This document shows, piece by piece, positions 1-7,495 of a DNA stretch of 33,489 nucleotides. The stretch is from the NCBI GenBank assembly GCA_045538075.1, contig JAZSQT010000072.1, forward strand, positions 1-33,489. Direction: 5' to 3'. Both the position numbers and the translations under genes were made by a program. The notes beneath the pieces are model-generated. The model was not told where the DNA came from. It worked only from the letters and a program-made list of their open reading frames with translations, and ran no database searches. The stretch is from JAZSQT01 sp045538075. Lineage in GTDB: Bacteria > Chrysiogenota > Deferribacteres > Deferribacterales > Mucispirillaceae. How positions within the stretch are numbered: position 1 is the stretch's first letter; each line of letters starts with the position of its first letter.

Positions 1-183
1 TAACAAATCTTTACTAACACCAGTAAATTAATAAGCGTATATAGTATTATATGTTGAATGAGTATAACGTATAAAATTGTATATTTCTTCAAAATAGAAG
101 TTAATTCCATTAATATTAAAAGTAGCTATCAGAAATAGAATATTTTTATTAAAAATCATTGCTAAATTTATGATTTCTATTTT

Positions 184-240
184 AGGGGAAGTGCTTTTTC
201 CCTCTCATAATAACGACTTCCGACCTAAAGGGAAGTTGTT
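184..240. other. Two tandem hairpins, possible small RNA or terminator pair
   Basis: The first stem pairs 184-190 (AGGGGAA) with 197-203 (TTTCCCT), with one G-T pair and a 6-nt loop. The second pairs 212-221 (AACGACTTCC) with 231-240 (GGAAGTTGTT), 10 bp with one G-T pair. Two stable GC-containing stems in such AT-rich DNA are unlikely to be chance. There is no clean T-run after either one, so a terminator role is not shown. Confidence 0.35.
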
Positions 241-254
241 AAATAAAATCTCAA

Positions 255-285
255 AAATGTAATTGAACGAATTTCAATTACATTT
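255..285. repeat. Perfect 13-bp inverted repeat
   Basis: Arms 255-267 and 273-285 (AAATGTAATTGAA and its complement) are separated by 5 nt. The same motif recurs as direct copies at 391-401 and 405-415. The 405-415 copy also sits in a smaller inverted repeat (406-412 with 416-422) just beyond the stop of the 51-residue gene. It may be a protein-binding site or a weak terminator; the sequence does not decide. Confidence 0.45.
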
Positions 286-390
286 AATAAAATAGGTTTA
301 AATTAAGTTGCTAAAAGTGTTTAGGGCAAATTTTTATAAATATTGTTTTTATGGAAGAAAAAGAGAAAATTTGTATAAATTTTTATGCAA

Positions 391-415
391 ATGTAATTGA
401 AAGTATGTAATTGAA
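391..415. repeat. Two direct copies of ATGTAATTGAA, 14 bp apart
   Basis: Copies at 391-401 and 405-415 match the arm of the inverted repeat at 255-285. A 14-bp period is not a full helical turn multiple, so a tandem operator is possible but unproven. Confidence 0.4.
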
Positions 416-435
416 AATTACAAATAATGGAATAA

Positions 436-591
436 TTATTCGTCTATACTTTCTGGATAATTTATGAAAAATGCATTAACTTGGTCTGCATTTCTACGAA
501 GATTTTTTACAACAGCTGTGTTGTAAATATTTTCAGCATATTGCTCAAGCTTCTTAAAATCTTTTCTTTTAATAACAAATCTTTCTTCCAT
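436..591 (-). CDS. Small protein of unknown function (51 aa)
   Basis: I do not recognise this protein. It is short, rich in Lys, Asn and Glu, starts MEERFVIKRKDFKKLEQYAE and ends in an acidic tail, with no Cys and no membrane segment. A longer frame opens at 618, but a strong AAGGAGG ribosome site ends just before the ATG at 591, so I take that as the start. It is the last gene of the minus-strand restriction-modification cluster, 129 bp beyond the DGQHR-TIR gene, and may have its own promoter (see 616-646). A controller or antitoxin role would fit its size and place but is guesswork. Confidence 0.6.
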   Translation of the reverse strand: MEERFVIKRKDFKKLEQYAENIYNTAVVKNLRRNADQVNAFFINYPESIDE

Positions 592-593
592 AT

Positions 594-613
594 ACAACCT
601 CCTTTTAGGTTGT
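594..613 (-). promoter_or_regulatory. Palindrome over the ribosome site of the 51-aa gene
   Basis: On the minus strand ACAACCT, a 6-nt loop and AGGTTGT form a 7-bp palindrome (8 bp with the flanking T-A pair). The right arm and loop contain the AAGGAGG Shine-Dalgarno sequence. It can act as an RNA hairpin hiding the ribosome site or as a DNA operator, because a possible promoter lies directly upstream. Confidence 0.5.
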
Positions 614-615
614 AA

Positions 616-646
616 CATATATCACGTGGAAGTGGATGGAAGTCAA
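616..646 (-). promoter_or_regulatory. Possible promoter of the 51-aa gene
   Basis: On the minus strand TTGACT (646-641) is followed after 19 nt by TATATG (621-616). The spacing is long, so support is weak. If it is used, transcription would start inside the palindrome at 594-613, which favours an operator over a hairpin. Confidence 0.3.
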
Positions 647-719
647 GTTGAAAATTTTAATATGATTACGAAATATAAGCATATAAAGAAATTACAAAAG
701 TACTTGTATGATTTAATAA

Positions 720-2141
720 TTATTTTAATCCGTAGTGTGTCAACAATTTTTTCTCCAATTCTTGCTCAAATTCAGTCAGAAGCTTAAAACGGAATTGTTT
801 ATATCCTTGCAAATTAAAACCTACTTTATATTGATCAGTATTAAGTTTTTCAGAATCTTCTGGTTCTTCTAAAACTAACAAAATATTCTCATTTAAACCT
901 TTTCCTCTAAAGTAACCCATAGCATAACCTATTTCATGATAAACATTTGGATTACAATGATTTAAAATAGCAATCAAATATCCTGTATCTTCAATAGCAT
1001 TTTCTATCTTATCTATAATTTTAAAAGTGCTACTTTGTTGTAGTTCATCTATTCTCAATACAAGAGGAGTTTCTATATTATATTTTTTTGAGATTTTTTC
1101 TACAACTCTAATAACCGCATCAAACATGTTATCACAATTGCGATGTCCAAATGGCATAGAGACAAATATTTGACGTTTTTTTCTTATTAATATACTGTTA
1201 AATATTTTTATAACATCTTCAGGGCACATTTCTTTTATTTTAGTTAAATTGTTTTTTTGAATCCAATTATCGAATAATTGGTAGTTTTTATCTTCTTTAT
1301 TCATCTGATCTAGTAATTTGTAATATACGTATGGAATAAAAAGTCCTTGTTCTATTTTACTTTTTTGTGATTTTAATACATCTACAATGGCATTATAAAT
1401 ATTTTCTGTATTTAAGTATTCTTTGTCTTTAATCATGTTATCTAAAATATTAACTATGTTTAAACAAATTTCTCTATAATATTCATTTACAGTACTTGAT
1501 AACATATGGTGGTGATTATTGGCTTCTAGTTCTTTTATTAAATACTTTGCTTTTTTATAATTTATGCCGTAATCAGATTCAATTTCCATATCTGTATATG
1601 GATCTGAGGTTGTTTCGTCAAAAATATTTTTTAAATTATCTTCTTGGCGCAAAGGTTTATGTTTATAATTTATATTGTTGAAAATTGCTTTGGCATCTTT
1701 ATATCTTTGTTGTTCAGCAAGAAACAATATACAAAATGGAGCTTCTTCTATTGCTGTTACTCCGGGTTGATAAGCTTCTAACCTATGATTACCATCAATG
1801 CGTTGAAGCAATTTAAAATCTGTGTCTATTGTTATATAACCTTGTCCTTCTGTTTTTAAATATTTATATTTAATTCCTTTTGAAGAAAATATTTCGTTGT
1901 TTCTAAGATTCTCTGAATATTCATAACTGTTTAAATTGCAACCAAGTATAATTTCTGGGAAAAATAAATACTTACCTTTTTCATAAAAAGATTTAATATC
2001 AGAAATATGTTCTTTTATAATATCTCTTTGATAAAATTTTGGTTTAGAAATAGAAATTAAATCGGAGATCTTTGCAAAACCTCTTAAACAAATATATCCA
2101 CCTAATACTTCTGATACTATGCCGTGTAAAGTAATATGCAT
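720..2141 (-). CDS. DGQHR-domain protein fused to a TIR-like domain
   Basis: The 473-residue protein has two parts. Residues about 30-200 resemble the DGQHR/DndB and ParB-like group: RIDGNHRLEAY (114-124) is a variant of the DGQHR motif, preceded by a basic region and a FFPEIILG strand. Residues about 323-470 look like the TIR / nucleoside deoxyribosyltransferase-like fold: first strand IFVSMPFG (325-332), then NPNVYHEIGYAMG (397-409), where the Glu is the likely catalytic residue for splitting NAD or a nucleotide. The middle is helical and unassigned. The start lies 2 nt past the specificity gene stop with a GGGAGAA ribosome site, so the two are co-translated. Known family members act in DNA modification or as nucleotide-degrading effectors; a role as third component of this restriction system is inference. 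Confidence 0.75.
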   Translation of the reverse strand: MHITLHGIVSEVLGGYICLRGFAKISDLISISKPKFYQRDIIKEHISDIKSFYEKGKYLFFPEIILGCNLNSYEYSENLRNNEIFSSKGIKYKYLKTEGQGYITIDTDFKLLQRIDGNHRLEAYQPGVTAIEEAPFCILFLAEQQRYKDAKAIFNNINYKHKPLRQEDNLKNIFDETTSDPYTDMEIESDYGINYKKAKYLIKELEANNHHHMLSSTVNEYYREICLNIVNILDNMIKDKEYLNTENIYNAIVDVLKSQKSKIEQGLFIPYVYYKLLDQMNKEDKNYQLFDNWIQKNNLTKIKEMCPEDVIKIFNSILIRKKRQIFVSMPFGHRNCDNMFDAVIRVVEKISKKYNIETPLVLRIDELQQSSTFKIIDKIENAIEDTGYLIAILNHCNPNVYHEIGYAMGYFRGKGLNENILLVLEEPEDSEKLNTDQYKVGFNLQGYKQFRFKLLTEFEQELEKKLLTHYGLK

Positions 2142-2143
2142 TA

Positions 2144-3562
2144 CTATTCTTCTCCCAATATCATTTTTTCTACTATATTTTTTGCATCATAAAAATTTTG
2201 AATTGCTTCATTTTTTAAAGTTATATATTGTTCTAATCGTTTTTTGTATTCCTGTGCAATTTCATTTTGGATATTAAAATTTTTATCTTCATATGGTATT
2301 AAAATATTGTTTAATGAATCTTTAACAATTCCCATAATGGTCCCGCCAACCACTTCACGTTTTATTTGTATTTGAGCCATTTGTGTTTTTAAATATGCGA
2401 AAACATAATACGGATTTACCTCTTTTTTTACTCTCAATATAAATACATGTTCATTAATATTAATTTCTTTGTGAGGGTATGATTCTGGGATAATTCCGAC
2501 TTTCCCTGTAGTAGCACCATCCTTAACTAAAATGATATCTAATGGGAAAGCTCTGCTAGTTATATGTTTATGGTGGAAATCTATTGGTATATATTTTAAT
2601 TTTTCAGGTTCAATTAAACCATTAGCGAGAACGTGCTCCCCACCTAAACTAGGAACGCCTTCTTTTATTTGAGAAACACCTCCTTGAGGTCTTTGTCCAC
2701 TAATAACAGTATCTATTATATCAATTAAGGGGATTACTTTGTACTTTGATTTTTTAATAGATAAGGCGATATCTTCAAAATCTGGTTGATAGTAAAAAGC
2801 ATCAATACGCTTCTTTTTAATATTGTTTGCTGAGATTTTATAACATTGTTTAAATTTAAATTCTGGGGTGCAAACATCCAGTTTACTATATATTTCATTT
2901 TCAAAGGAATTTATAATCGTCTCAGCTTCTATTTCTTTGCTTGATTTATTTTTGTATGCGTCTTGCATAATTTTGACAATTTTATTTTGAATTTCAAGAT
3001 TTTTTTCTAAATCTTCTGAGAATACAGGAATTTTCAATTCGCAAAATTCCTTAGAATTAATATTTGGCTGCCCAACTGGTCTCTGAATGGAATTTACCCA
3101 TTGTTTGTAATAATCTGTTTGAGAATAATAAAATAAAAAATCAGGATTTAATTTTTCATAATTAATTCTAAGTCTTATTAGATAGCCTGCAAAAATAGAT
3201 TTACCGTATTTTGTTTTGTATATAAAACATTTGCCTGCTGTAGCTCCACTTCGAGCAAATAATATATCATTTTCTTGTAGTTCATATTTTAAATCTATGT
3301 TTTCTGCCGTTTTTACGTCATCTTGTTTTAAATTACCAAATTCATCAATATCGGTTATTCTGATGTATCTATATTCAGTATCTTCACTACATTCTTTAGC
3401 AGATTCATTCGCACCATATTGAGGGGGACATAATAAAAATTCTGACAATGGTCTATAAGAAATTTTTGAAGACATAGCCTTTGAAAGTTTTTTAAATGAT
3501 ATTAAAAACTTTGGATCAAAGCGTTCTTTAATTTCTTTACTTCTTATGGAAAAACATCTCAT
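2144..3562 (-). CDS. hsdS: Type I-like specificity subunit (HsdS)
   Basis: This subunit would choose the DNA target for the methyltransferase next to it. Two target-recognition domains are visible. The first has the YRYIRITDID and NDILFARSGATAGK signatures, and the second has the GVPSLGGEHV and DIILVKDGATTGKVG signatures. Each is followed by a helical spacer, giving a two-part target. A longer frame opens at 3637, but the ATG at 3562 lies 1 nt past the stop of the upstream gene and has GAGGG at the right distance, giving 472 residues. The 3637 start would overlap the upstream gene by 74 nt. The target sequence cannot be read from the protein. Confidence 0.88.
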   Translation of the reverse strand: MRCFSIRSKEIKERFDPKFLISFKKLSKAMSSKISYRPLSEFLLCPPQYGANESAKECSEDTEYRYIRITDIDEFGNLKQDDVKTAENIDLKYELQENDILFARSGATAGKCFIYKTKYGKSIFAGYLIRLRINYEKLNPDFLFYYSQTDYYKQWVNSIQRPVGQPNINSKEFCELKIPVFSEDLEKNLEIQNKIVKIMQDAYKNKSSKEIEAETIINSFENEIYSKLDVCTPEFKFKQCYKISANNIKKKRIDAFYYQPDFEDIALSIKKSKYKVIPLIDIIDTVISGQRPQGGVSQIKEGVPSLGGEHVLANGLIEPEKLKYIPIDFHHKHITSRAFPLDIILVKDGATTGKVGIIPESYPHKEININEHVFILRVKKEVNPYYVFAYLKTQMAQIQIKREVVGGTIMGIVKDSLNNILIPYEDKNFNIQNEIAQEYKKRLEQYITLKNEAIQNFYDAKNIVEKMILGEE

Positions 3563-3563
3563 A

Positions 3564-5369
3564 CTAACAACCCTCATAGTTGTTTTTATCTGATTTGAAT
3601 TTTTGATATTCTGGATATATAATATCCAATAAATCATTTACTGGGTCTTCTTTACCCGTTGCATCATAACCTATACGATCTGCCATTGCCATAAATATAG
3701 GATAGTCATCTAATATTTCATCAGTTCCCTTACGTCTTAAAAATACAAGTGATGATTTGACGCCAGCTCCATAGTGAGAAAACGCAAATTGTGGAAGAGA
3801 AATTACTGCCAAAATCTCACATCGTTCCATAATAAAATCTCTGACATATTGAAGAGAACTGTTAGTTAAAATGCCATCAGGTAAAACAATTCCCATTCTC
3901 CCTGTTTTGGGTTTTAAGAAATCTATACATCTTTCAATAAATAAGATTTCTGTTTTTTGACTAGATTTATTTTTTCCCAATTCAAACTTGTCTAAATATT
4001 TATCTTCTTTTCCATTTTTCTTAATCACAGCCCCAAATGGAGGGTTTGTGATTATCACATCAAAATGATCTTTTTTAAACCCTTTATGTTGAGTTTTTAT
4101 ATCATTGAAATCGTCTAATGAACTTCTTGAAATAACGTTTGTGTGACCATCATCATGGATAATCATATTCATTTTACATACTCTTGCAATTTGGTCATTT
4201 ATTTCAATACCATAGAGATTATTAGCAGCAAAGTTATGCCAAGTTGAATGTGCTTCAACTGGATCATCTATCTCTGATTCAGCCTCTTTTCTGATTGTAT
4301 CTAATGCATTTAATAAAAAGCCTCCTGAACCACAACAAGGGTCAAGTACAAAATTATCAGTTTGAATATCCATCATTTTTACAACAAATTGAACAACGTT
4401 TCTCGGTGTGAAAAACTGGCCCATTTTGCCTTTAAAAAAATCTTCCATAAATTTCTCAAAAGCAACACCTTTTGTATCCAAATCAGTTTTCGTAAAACAA
4501 ATTCCTTGAATATGTTCTACAATTTTATAAACAATATCAGCTTCAAGATTTAAATTGCCTTTAAAAACTTCTGCATCTTGTTTTTTTGCATTTTGATAAA
4601 TTTCATCAATTCTTTTGTAAACTTCTTGATGAGTTTCGTGTGTTCCTATTTGAAATTTGTAAACCGAACCTTTTTTTGCATTATCTTTCTCATCTTTTAA
4701 TTTACAAAATAAAAGTTTTGAAACTTCGTCAAACGCAGTTGTAGGTGCTAACTTACCGCCCTGCCAAACTGTATCATGACAAGATTCAAGTTTTTTAATT
4801 AATTCTTCTCTTGAAATAGTTATTAAATCATTTGCACCTTTAACATATTTATAAACTGGAATTTTGCCAAATCTTTCAGGGATGTCTGCGATTATATTTT
4901 TGACTCTTTCCATAGAGCCATAATTTGCAACGTCAAAAGCTCTTTTTCTATTTCCAGCAATAACTATAGCCAATTTTGACTTTAAACTATTGGCATTTCC
5001 AAAAGCCTGTTCAATTGCTTGATCAAATTCAGCTTCTGTTACACCATCTTTTTTGCATTCTACAACAAGATAAGGCTTTTTCATTGCCTCATCTTCATAG
5101 ATAACAATATCAGCCCAATCATTTGGAGTTCGTCTTGGTACAGTAACTTCAAATGCTATTTGTTCCACTGGATATTTGTAATCTAAAACTAATTCAACAA
5201 AATACGATGCTCTAACTAATTCTTCTGGATCAGTTAATCTATAAGATTTTACATTAGGTACCTTATAAGTAATTCTTGTTCTATCGTCATTTACTTCAAG
5301 TATTTTTGCATCAATACCCTTTTGAATGTTTTCTTCAAAAGTTGAAATTTGAATATTTTTAACTTCCAT
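3564..5369 (-). CDS. Nuclease-adenine methyltransferase fusion (RM subunit)
   Basis: The 601-residue protein joins two activities. Residues about 60-150 match the N-terminal nuclease domain of type I R subunits (HSDR_N type): ADIVIY (D87) and VVECKK (E104, K106) form a PD-(D/E)XK site. Residues about 210-560 are an N6-adenine methyltransferase of HsdM type: FFTPRNVVQFVV (319-330), motif I DPCCGSGG (343-350) and motif IV NPPF (442-445). No helicase or translocase domain exists here or nearby, so this is not a classic type I enzyme. The layout resembles BcgI-like type IIB/IIG systems, where one chain cuts and methylates and a separate S subunit binds DNA. GAGGG precedes the ATG. The gene leads the cluster with hsdS and the DGQHR-TIR gene. 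Confidence 0.88.
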   Translation of the reverse strand: MEVKNIQISTFEENIQKGIDAKILEVNDDRTRITYKVPNVKSYRLTDPEELVRASYFVELVLDYKYPVEQIAFEVTVPRRTPNDWADIVIYEDEAMKKPYLVVECKKDGVTEAEFDQAIEQAFGNANSLKSKLAIVIAGNRKRAFDVANYGSMERVKNIIADIPERFGKIPVYKYVKGANDLITISREELIKKLESCHDTVWQGGKLAPTTAFDEVSKLLFCKLKDEKDNAKKGSVYKFQIGTHETHQEVYKRIDEIYQNAKKQDAEVFKGNLNLEADIVYKIVEHIQGICFTKTDLDTKGVAFEKFMEDFFKGKMGQFFTPRNVVQFVVKMMDIQTDNFVLDPCCGSGGFLLNALDTIRKEAESEIDDPVEAHSTWHNFAANNLYGIEINDQIARVCKMNMIIHDDGHTNVISRSSLDDFNDIKTQHKGFKKDHFDVIITNPPFGAVIKKNGKEDKYLDKFELGKNKSSQKTEILFIERCIDFLKPKTGRMGIVLPDGILTNSSLQYVRDFIMERCEILAVISLPQFAFSHYGAGVKSSLVFLRRKGTDEILDDYPIFMAMADRIGYDATGKEDPVNDLLDIIYPEYQKFKSDKNNYEGC

Positions 5370-5649
5370 AGCAAACCCTCATATTTGTGTTAATCATAGC
5401 ATAAAAATTTTAATTTCGTTTGCAGTGTAATTAAAACCAACCAATTTGAGAAAATTTATTAGAATAATTATTCTTAAAATTTGTTTTCAAAAATGACTGT
5501 CCGACATTTCAATACAAACTATCAAATTTTCTTATTTCGCAACCAAAAAATTTCAACCTACAAGAATATCCCTAAATTTCATGATTTAAAAGACAATTTA
5601 TAATAATTTAATAGTAAACTTTGTAGAAGGATATAGGACAACAAAAAAA
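5370..5649. other. Spacer between RM cluster and tRNA-Ser
   Basis: There is no gene in these 280 bp. It must hold the minus-strand promoter of the restriction-modification cluster; a TATGAT hexamer lies close upstream of the gene, but I see no good -35 box. I do not see a copy of the tRNA 3' end that would mark an integrase attachment site. Confidence 0.4.
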
Positions 5650-5740
5650 CGGAGAGGGAGGGATTCGAACCCTCGATACCGGTTTCCCAGTATACTCACT
5701 TAGCAGGCGAGCGCCTTCGACCATACTCGGCCACCTCTCC
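5650..5740 (-). tRNA. tRNA-Ser (GCU)
   Basis: The acceptor stem is GGAGAGG paired with CCTCTCC, with discriminator G. The T-loop is GTTCGAATC. The anticodon loop CTGCTAA in a 5-bp stem gives anticodon GCT, reading AGC/AGU. A long variable arm is present, as expected for serine. The 3' CCA is not encoded. Its 3' end faces the restriction-modification cluster. Confidence 0.95.
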
Positions 5741-5764
5741 AATTTAAATCAATATTGGAAATTA

Positions 5765-5793
5765 TTTTTATCAGTTGATTTTGAAAATGTCAA
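5765..5793 (-). promoter_or_regulatory. Promoter of tRNA-Ser
   Basis: On the minus strand TTGACA (5793-5788) and TAAAAA (5770-5765) are 17 nt apart, placing the start about 20 nt before the tRNA. The -35 box lies at the edge of direct repeat copy A. Confidence 0.6.
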
Positions 5794-5978
5794 ATAAAAT
5801 CTTTCAATTTTAATTATTTTTATCGTATGTAAATAGTGCAACATTCTTTAGTTGTGGATAAATTCTAAAATTATTAAGTGAGATTTGGCGGTTTTTTACA
5901 CTTTATAAAAAATATATCGTTAGCAGATTTAATAATTAAATAATTTCATAGATAATTAGTAATTTTAACTTATTTTCA
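5788..5978. repeat. Imperfect direct repeat, copy A
   Basis: This stretch matches 8947-9087 with gaps. The identical 31-bp core is 5904-5934 (matching 9020-9050). Flanking similarity covers TGTCAAAT-AAATCTTT at the left, the AATT-TAAAA-TTATT block, TTTTACACT before the core and AGATAATTA after it. It marks the left border of a 3.1-kb island. No gene lies in it. Confidence 0.75.
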
Positions 5979-5993
5979 TATAATAAGATTTAG

Positions 5994-6241
5994 GATATTG
6001 ATTTAGTTTATGGTAATAAATTTTTTGGATTAAAACATATTGAAGAACGCAGAAAGCAAACAGGGCAAGATTTTAATAAACTAATGGCAGATTTACAAGA
6101 AATAATAGAGGAAGGGAAGATATATAAAGGGAAGAAAAAAAATACATCAGTCATAATATATAAAACCAAGTTGTTGTTTTATCTGATATATGGAAGAAAA
6201 AAAATAAAACTAATTGGATTTTAACAGCTTTTTACAAGTAG
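5994..6241 (+). pseudogene. Fragment of a phage barnase-like nuclease domain, frameshifted
   Basis: The frame from 5994 reads FGLKHIEERRKQTGQDF, then a Lys-rich strand up to about 6164. From 6170 a second frame continues with VVVLSDIW and ends in TNWILTAFYK before the TAG at 6239-6241. This pattern (G-x-x-H-I-x-x-R, then I-x-x-G, then W-I-L-T-A-F) is that of the phage barnase / PBECR nuclease group. Restoring one A in the A-run at 6162-6165 joins both parts into one reading frame. There is no start codon, and a stop lies directly upstream (5991-5993), so the 5' part of the gene is also gone. It may be the orphan C-terminal domain of a larger phage or polymorphic toxin. Confidence 0.7.
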
Positions 6242-6327
6242 CCCTATAGGCTTCAGTATTCACCTTGAAGTTTTATTGCTAATAAAGGTAACCCCTACTT
6301 CAGAACTGCTTATTAGCACTATAGAGC
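6242..6327. ncRNA. Candidate structured RNA element A
   Basis: Directly after the broken nuclease frame, three nested stems can form: CTATAG (6244-6249) with CTATAG (6319-6324), CTTCA (6251-6255) with TGAAG (6266-6270), and TGCTAATAA (6277-6285) with TTATTAGCA (6310-6318). Together they make a closed multi-branch shape. I know no family that matches. It could also be a 3' end structure of the old transcript. Confidence 0.4.
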
Positions 6328-6389
6328 TATTTACTATAATATATTACTTATTGCTTGTTTTATAAAGAAAAACTGTAGTAATATTTTTG

Positions 6390-6917
6390 TTATGATACAA
6401 AAGAATATTGGTAATGTTTTGAATATTCTTGAATATCTTGATATACTTCATTATATACTTTTCTGTTTTCTTTTTTATTTGATTTTATATGTAAATAAGA
6501 CATATAAATAAACATTAATATTGTTATAAAAAAAGAACGCAATATAATATATTTTGTTATTGATATGACACATTCAAATAATTTTTTTTCTATAACTTCT
6601 TTATGTTCTGTAGGTAACATTTTTAAGTTATTATCTATAATATTTGAAGTTGATATTTTTTCTAAAGTTTTCCGTAAAAATAAGTATTTGATAATTGATA
6701 CATCTTGTATATAGTGAGTTTGAACGTTTATATAATCACGCACAAATTTATATTCATTACTATCTAAACCTAAATTATTCTTTAAAAAATAGTCTCTTAA
6801 TTCTGAACGTGTATTAAATAGTTTATCACGACAGATATTAAGCCTATAAGGTTTCCAAAAAAAATTCCATATAAACATAAGTAATGCTAAATTTATTCCA
6901 AATAAAAAAATTTCCAT
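6390..6917 (-). CDS. Unknown membrane protein (175 aa)
   Basis: I do not recognise the family. There is an N-terminal membrane segment (residues about 3-20), then a soluble helical part with the pattern WKPYR...RDKLFNTRSELRDYF, and a second hydrophobic segment near residues 125-143, followed by a Lys- and Tyr-rich tail. AAGAGGTA lies at the right distance from the ATG. The start is 12 nt past the stop of the 138-residue membrane protein, so the two form one minus-strand operon and may act together. The pair is very AT-rich and sits inside the repeat-bounded island next to phage-type toxin remnants. Immunity, superinfection exclusion or defence are possible roles without direct support. Confidence 0.65.
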   Translation of the reverse strand: MEIFLFGINLALLMFIWNFFWKPYRLNICRDKLFNTRSELRDYFLKNNLGLDSNEYKFVRDYINVQTHYIQDVSIIKYLFLRKTLEKISTSNIIDNNLKMLPTEHKEVIEKKLFECVISITKYIILRSFFITILMFIYMSYLHIKSNKKENRKVYNEVYQDIQEYSKHYQYSFVS

Positions 6918-6928
6918 AAATATACCTC

Positions 6929-7345
6929 TTATTTATTTTCTCCATATTCATTAAGATGGCTTGAAGAACGATAAATATCATTATTTTCAATTTGTTTTCT
7001 TAACTCTCCAATTGTTTTTGTTAGTTCTTTATGTCTATTTTTCATTAGAATAACAATAATAAAAAGAAAGATTATAATTAAATATGGAAGCCATATATGT
7101 AGCCCCATTTTAGATATTATAACATTAAGTAATAAAGATAATCCATAAAAAAATGAGTGTATATTTTCTACTGGGTGAGGGATTATTATTTTTATACCTG
7201 ATATAATACAATAACCTATAATTGCGTATATAGAAATAGTTTTAACAGCATTAATGAGACTAATAAAAATATCTGCATTACGCTGTGTTTTAACTATTTT
7301 TAACTCTAATTCTTGCTCATCATATTTATTCTTTTGTTTTGTCAT
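6929..7345 (-). CDS. Unknown membrane protein with coiled ends (138 aa)
   Basis: The first gene of a two-gene minus-strand operon. Residues 1-25 are charged and helical, two or three hydrophobic segments follow (about 30-55, 62-80 and 84-100), and the C-terminal 35 residues (KNRHKELTKTIGELRKQIEN) look like a coiled coil. No enzyme motif is visible. The ribosome site is weak. The gene diverges from the spike-nuclease gene across about 100 bp, so the two could be regulated together. Function unknown. Confidence 0.62.
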   Translation of the reverse strand: MTKQKNKYDEQELELKIVKTQRNADIFISLINAVKTISIYAIIGYCIISGIKIIIPHPVENIHSFFYGLSLLLNVIISKMGLHIWLPYLIIIFLFIIVILMKNRHKELTKTIGELRKQIENNDIYRSSSHLNEYGENK

Positions 7346-7380
7346 ATTATACTCATAATAAATTATATGTTACTATTATA

Positions 7381-7389
7381 TGATATAAT
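7381..7389 (+). promoter_or_regulatory. Extended -10 promoter for the spike-nuclease gene
   Basis: TG, one base, then TATAAT (7384-7389) forms an extended -10 element, which needs little -35 sequence. It lies in the divergent gap and points to the gene at 7496, with a start near 7396. Confidence 0.5.
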
Positions 7390-7495
7390 ATAACATTTTT
7401 TCTTCTATACTGCAACTAAATAAAAAAAATCAAATTTATCAAAAAAAATGGAAAATTGCGACTTTTTTAATTTTATTTTTGTTACAATTGTAATT

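Larger units (their letters stand above)
1..435. other. Gene-free AT-rich stretch with hairpins and short repeats
   Basis: I find no convincing reading frame here. The stretch holds two adjacent hairpins (184-240), a 13-bp inverted repeat (255-285) and further copies of the motif ATGTAATTGAA (391-401, 405-415). It lies downstream of the minus-strand restriction-modification cluster and may be its outer edge. The window start cuts off what lies beyond. Confidence 0.5.

Noticed and set aside
1496..1681. Plus-strand frame of 61 codons
   Set aside because: It lies opposite the DGQHR-TIR gene, has no ribosome site and no family features; it is an antisense shadow.
7448..7495. Extra N-terminal 16 residues of the spike-nuclease gene, read as a membrane or signal segment
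   Set aside because: The stretch precedes the conserved spike-like domain, has no ribosome site at its ATG and no basic N-terminus typical of a signal peptide; the ATG at 7496 fits the domain better, though it is also without a ribosome site.
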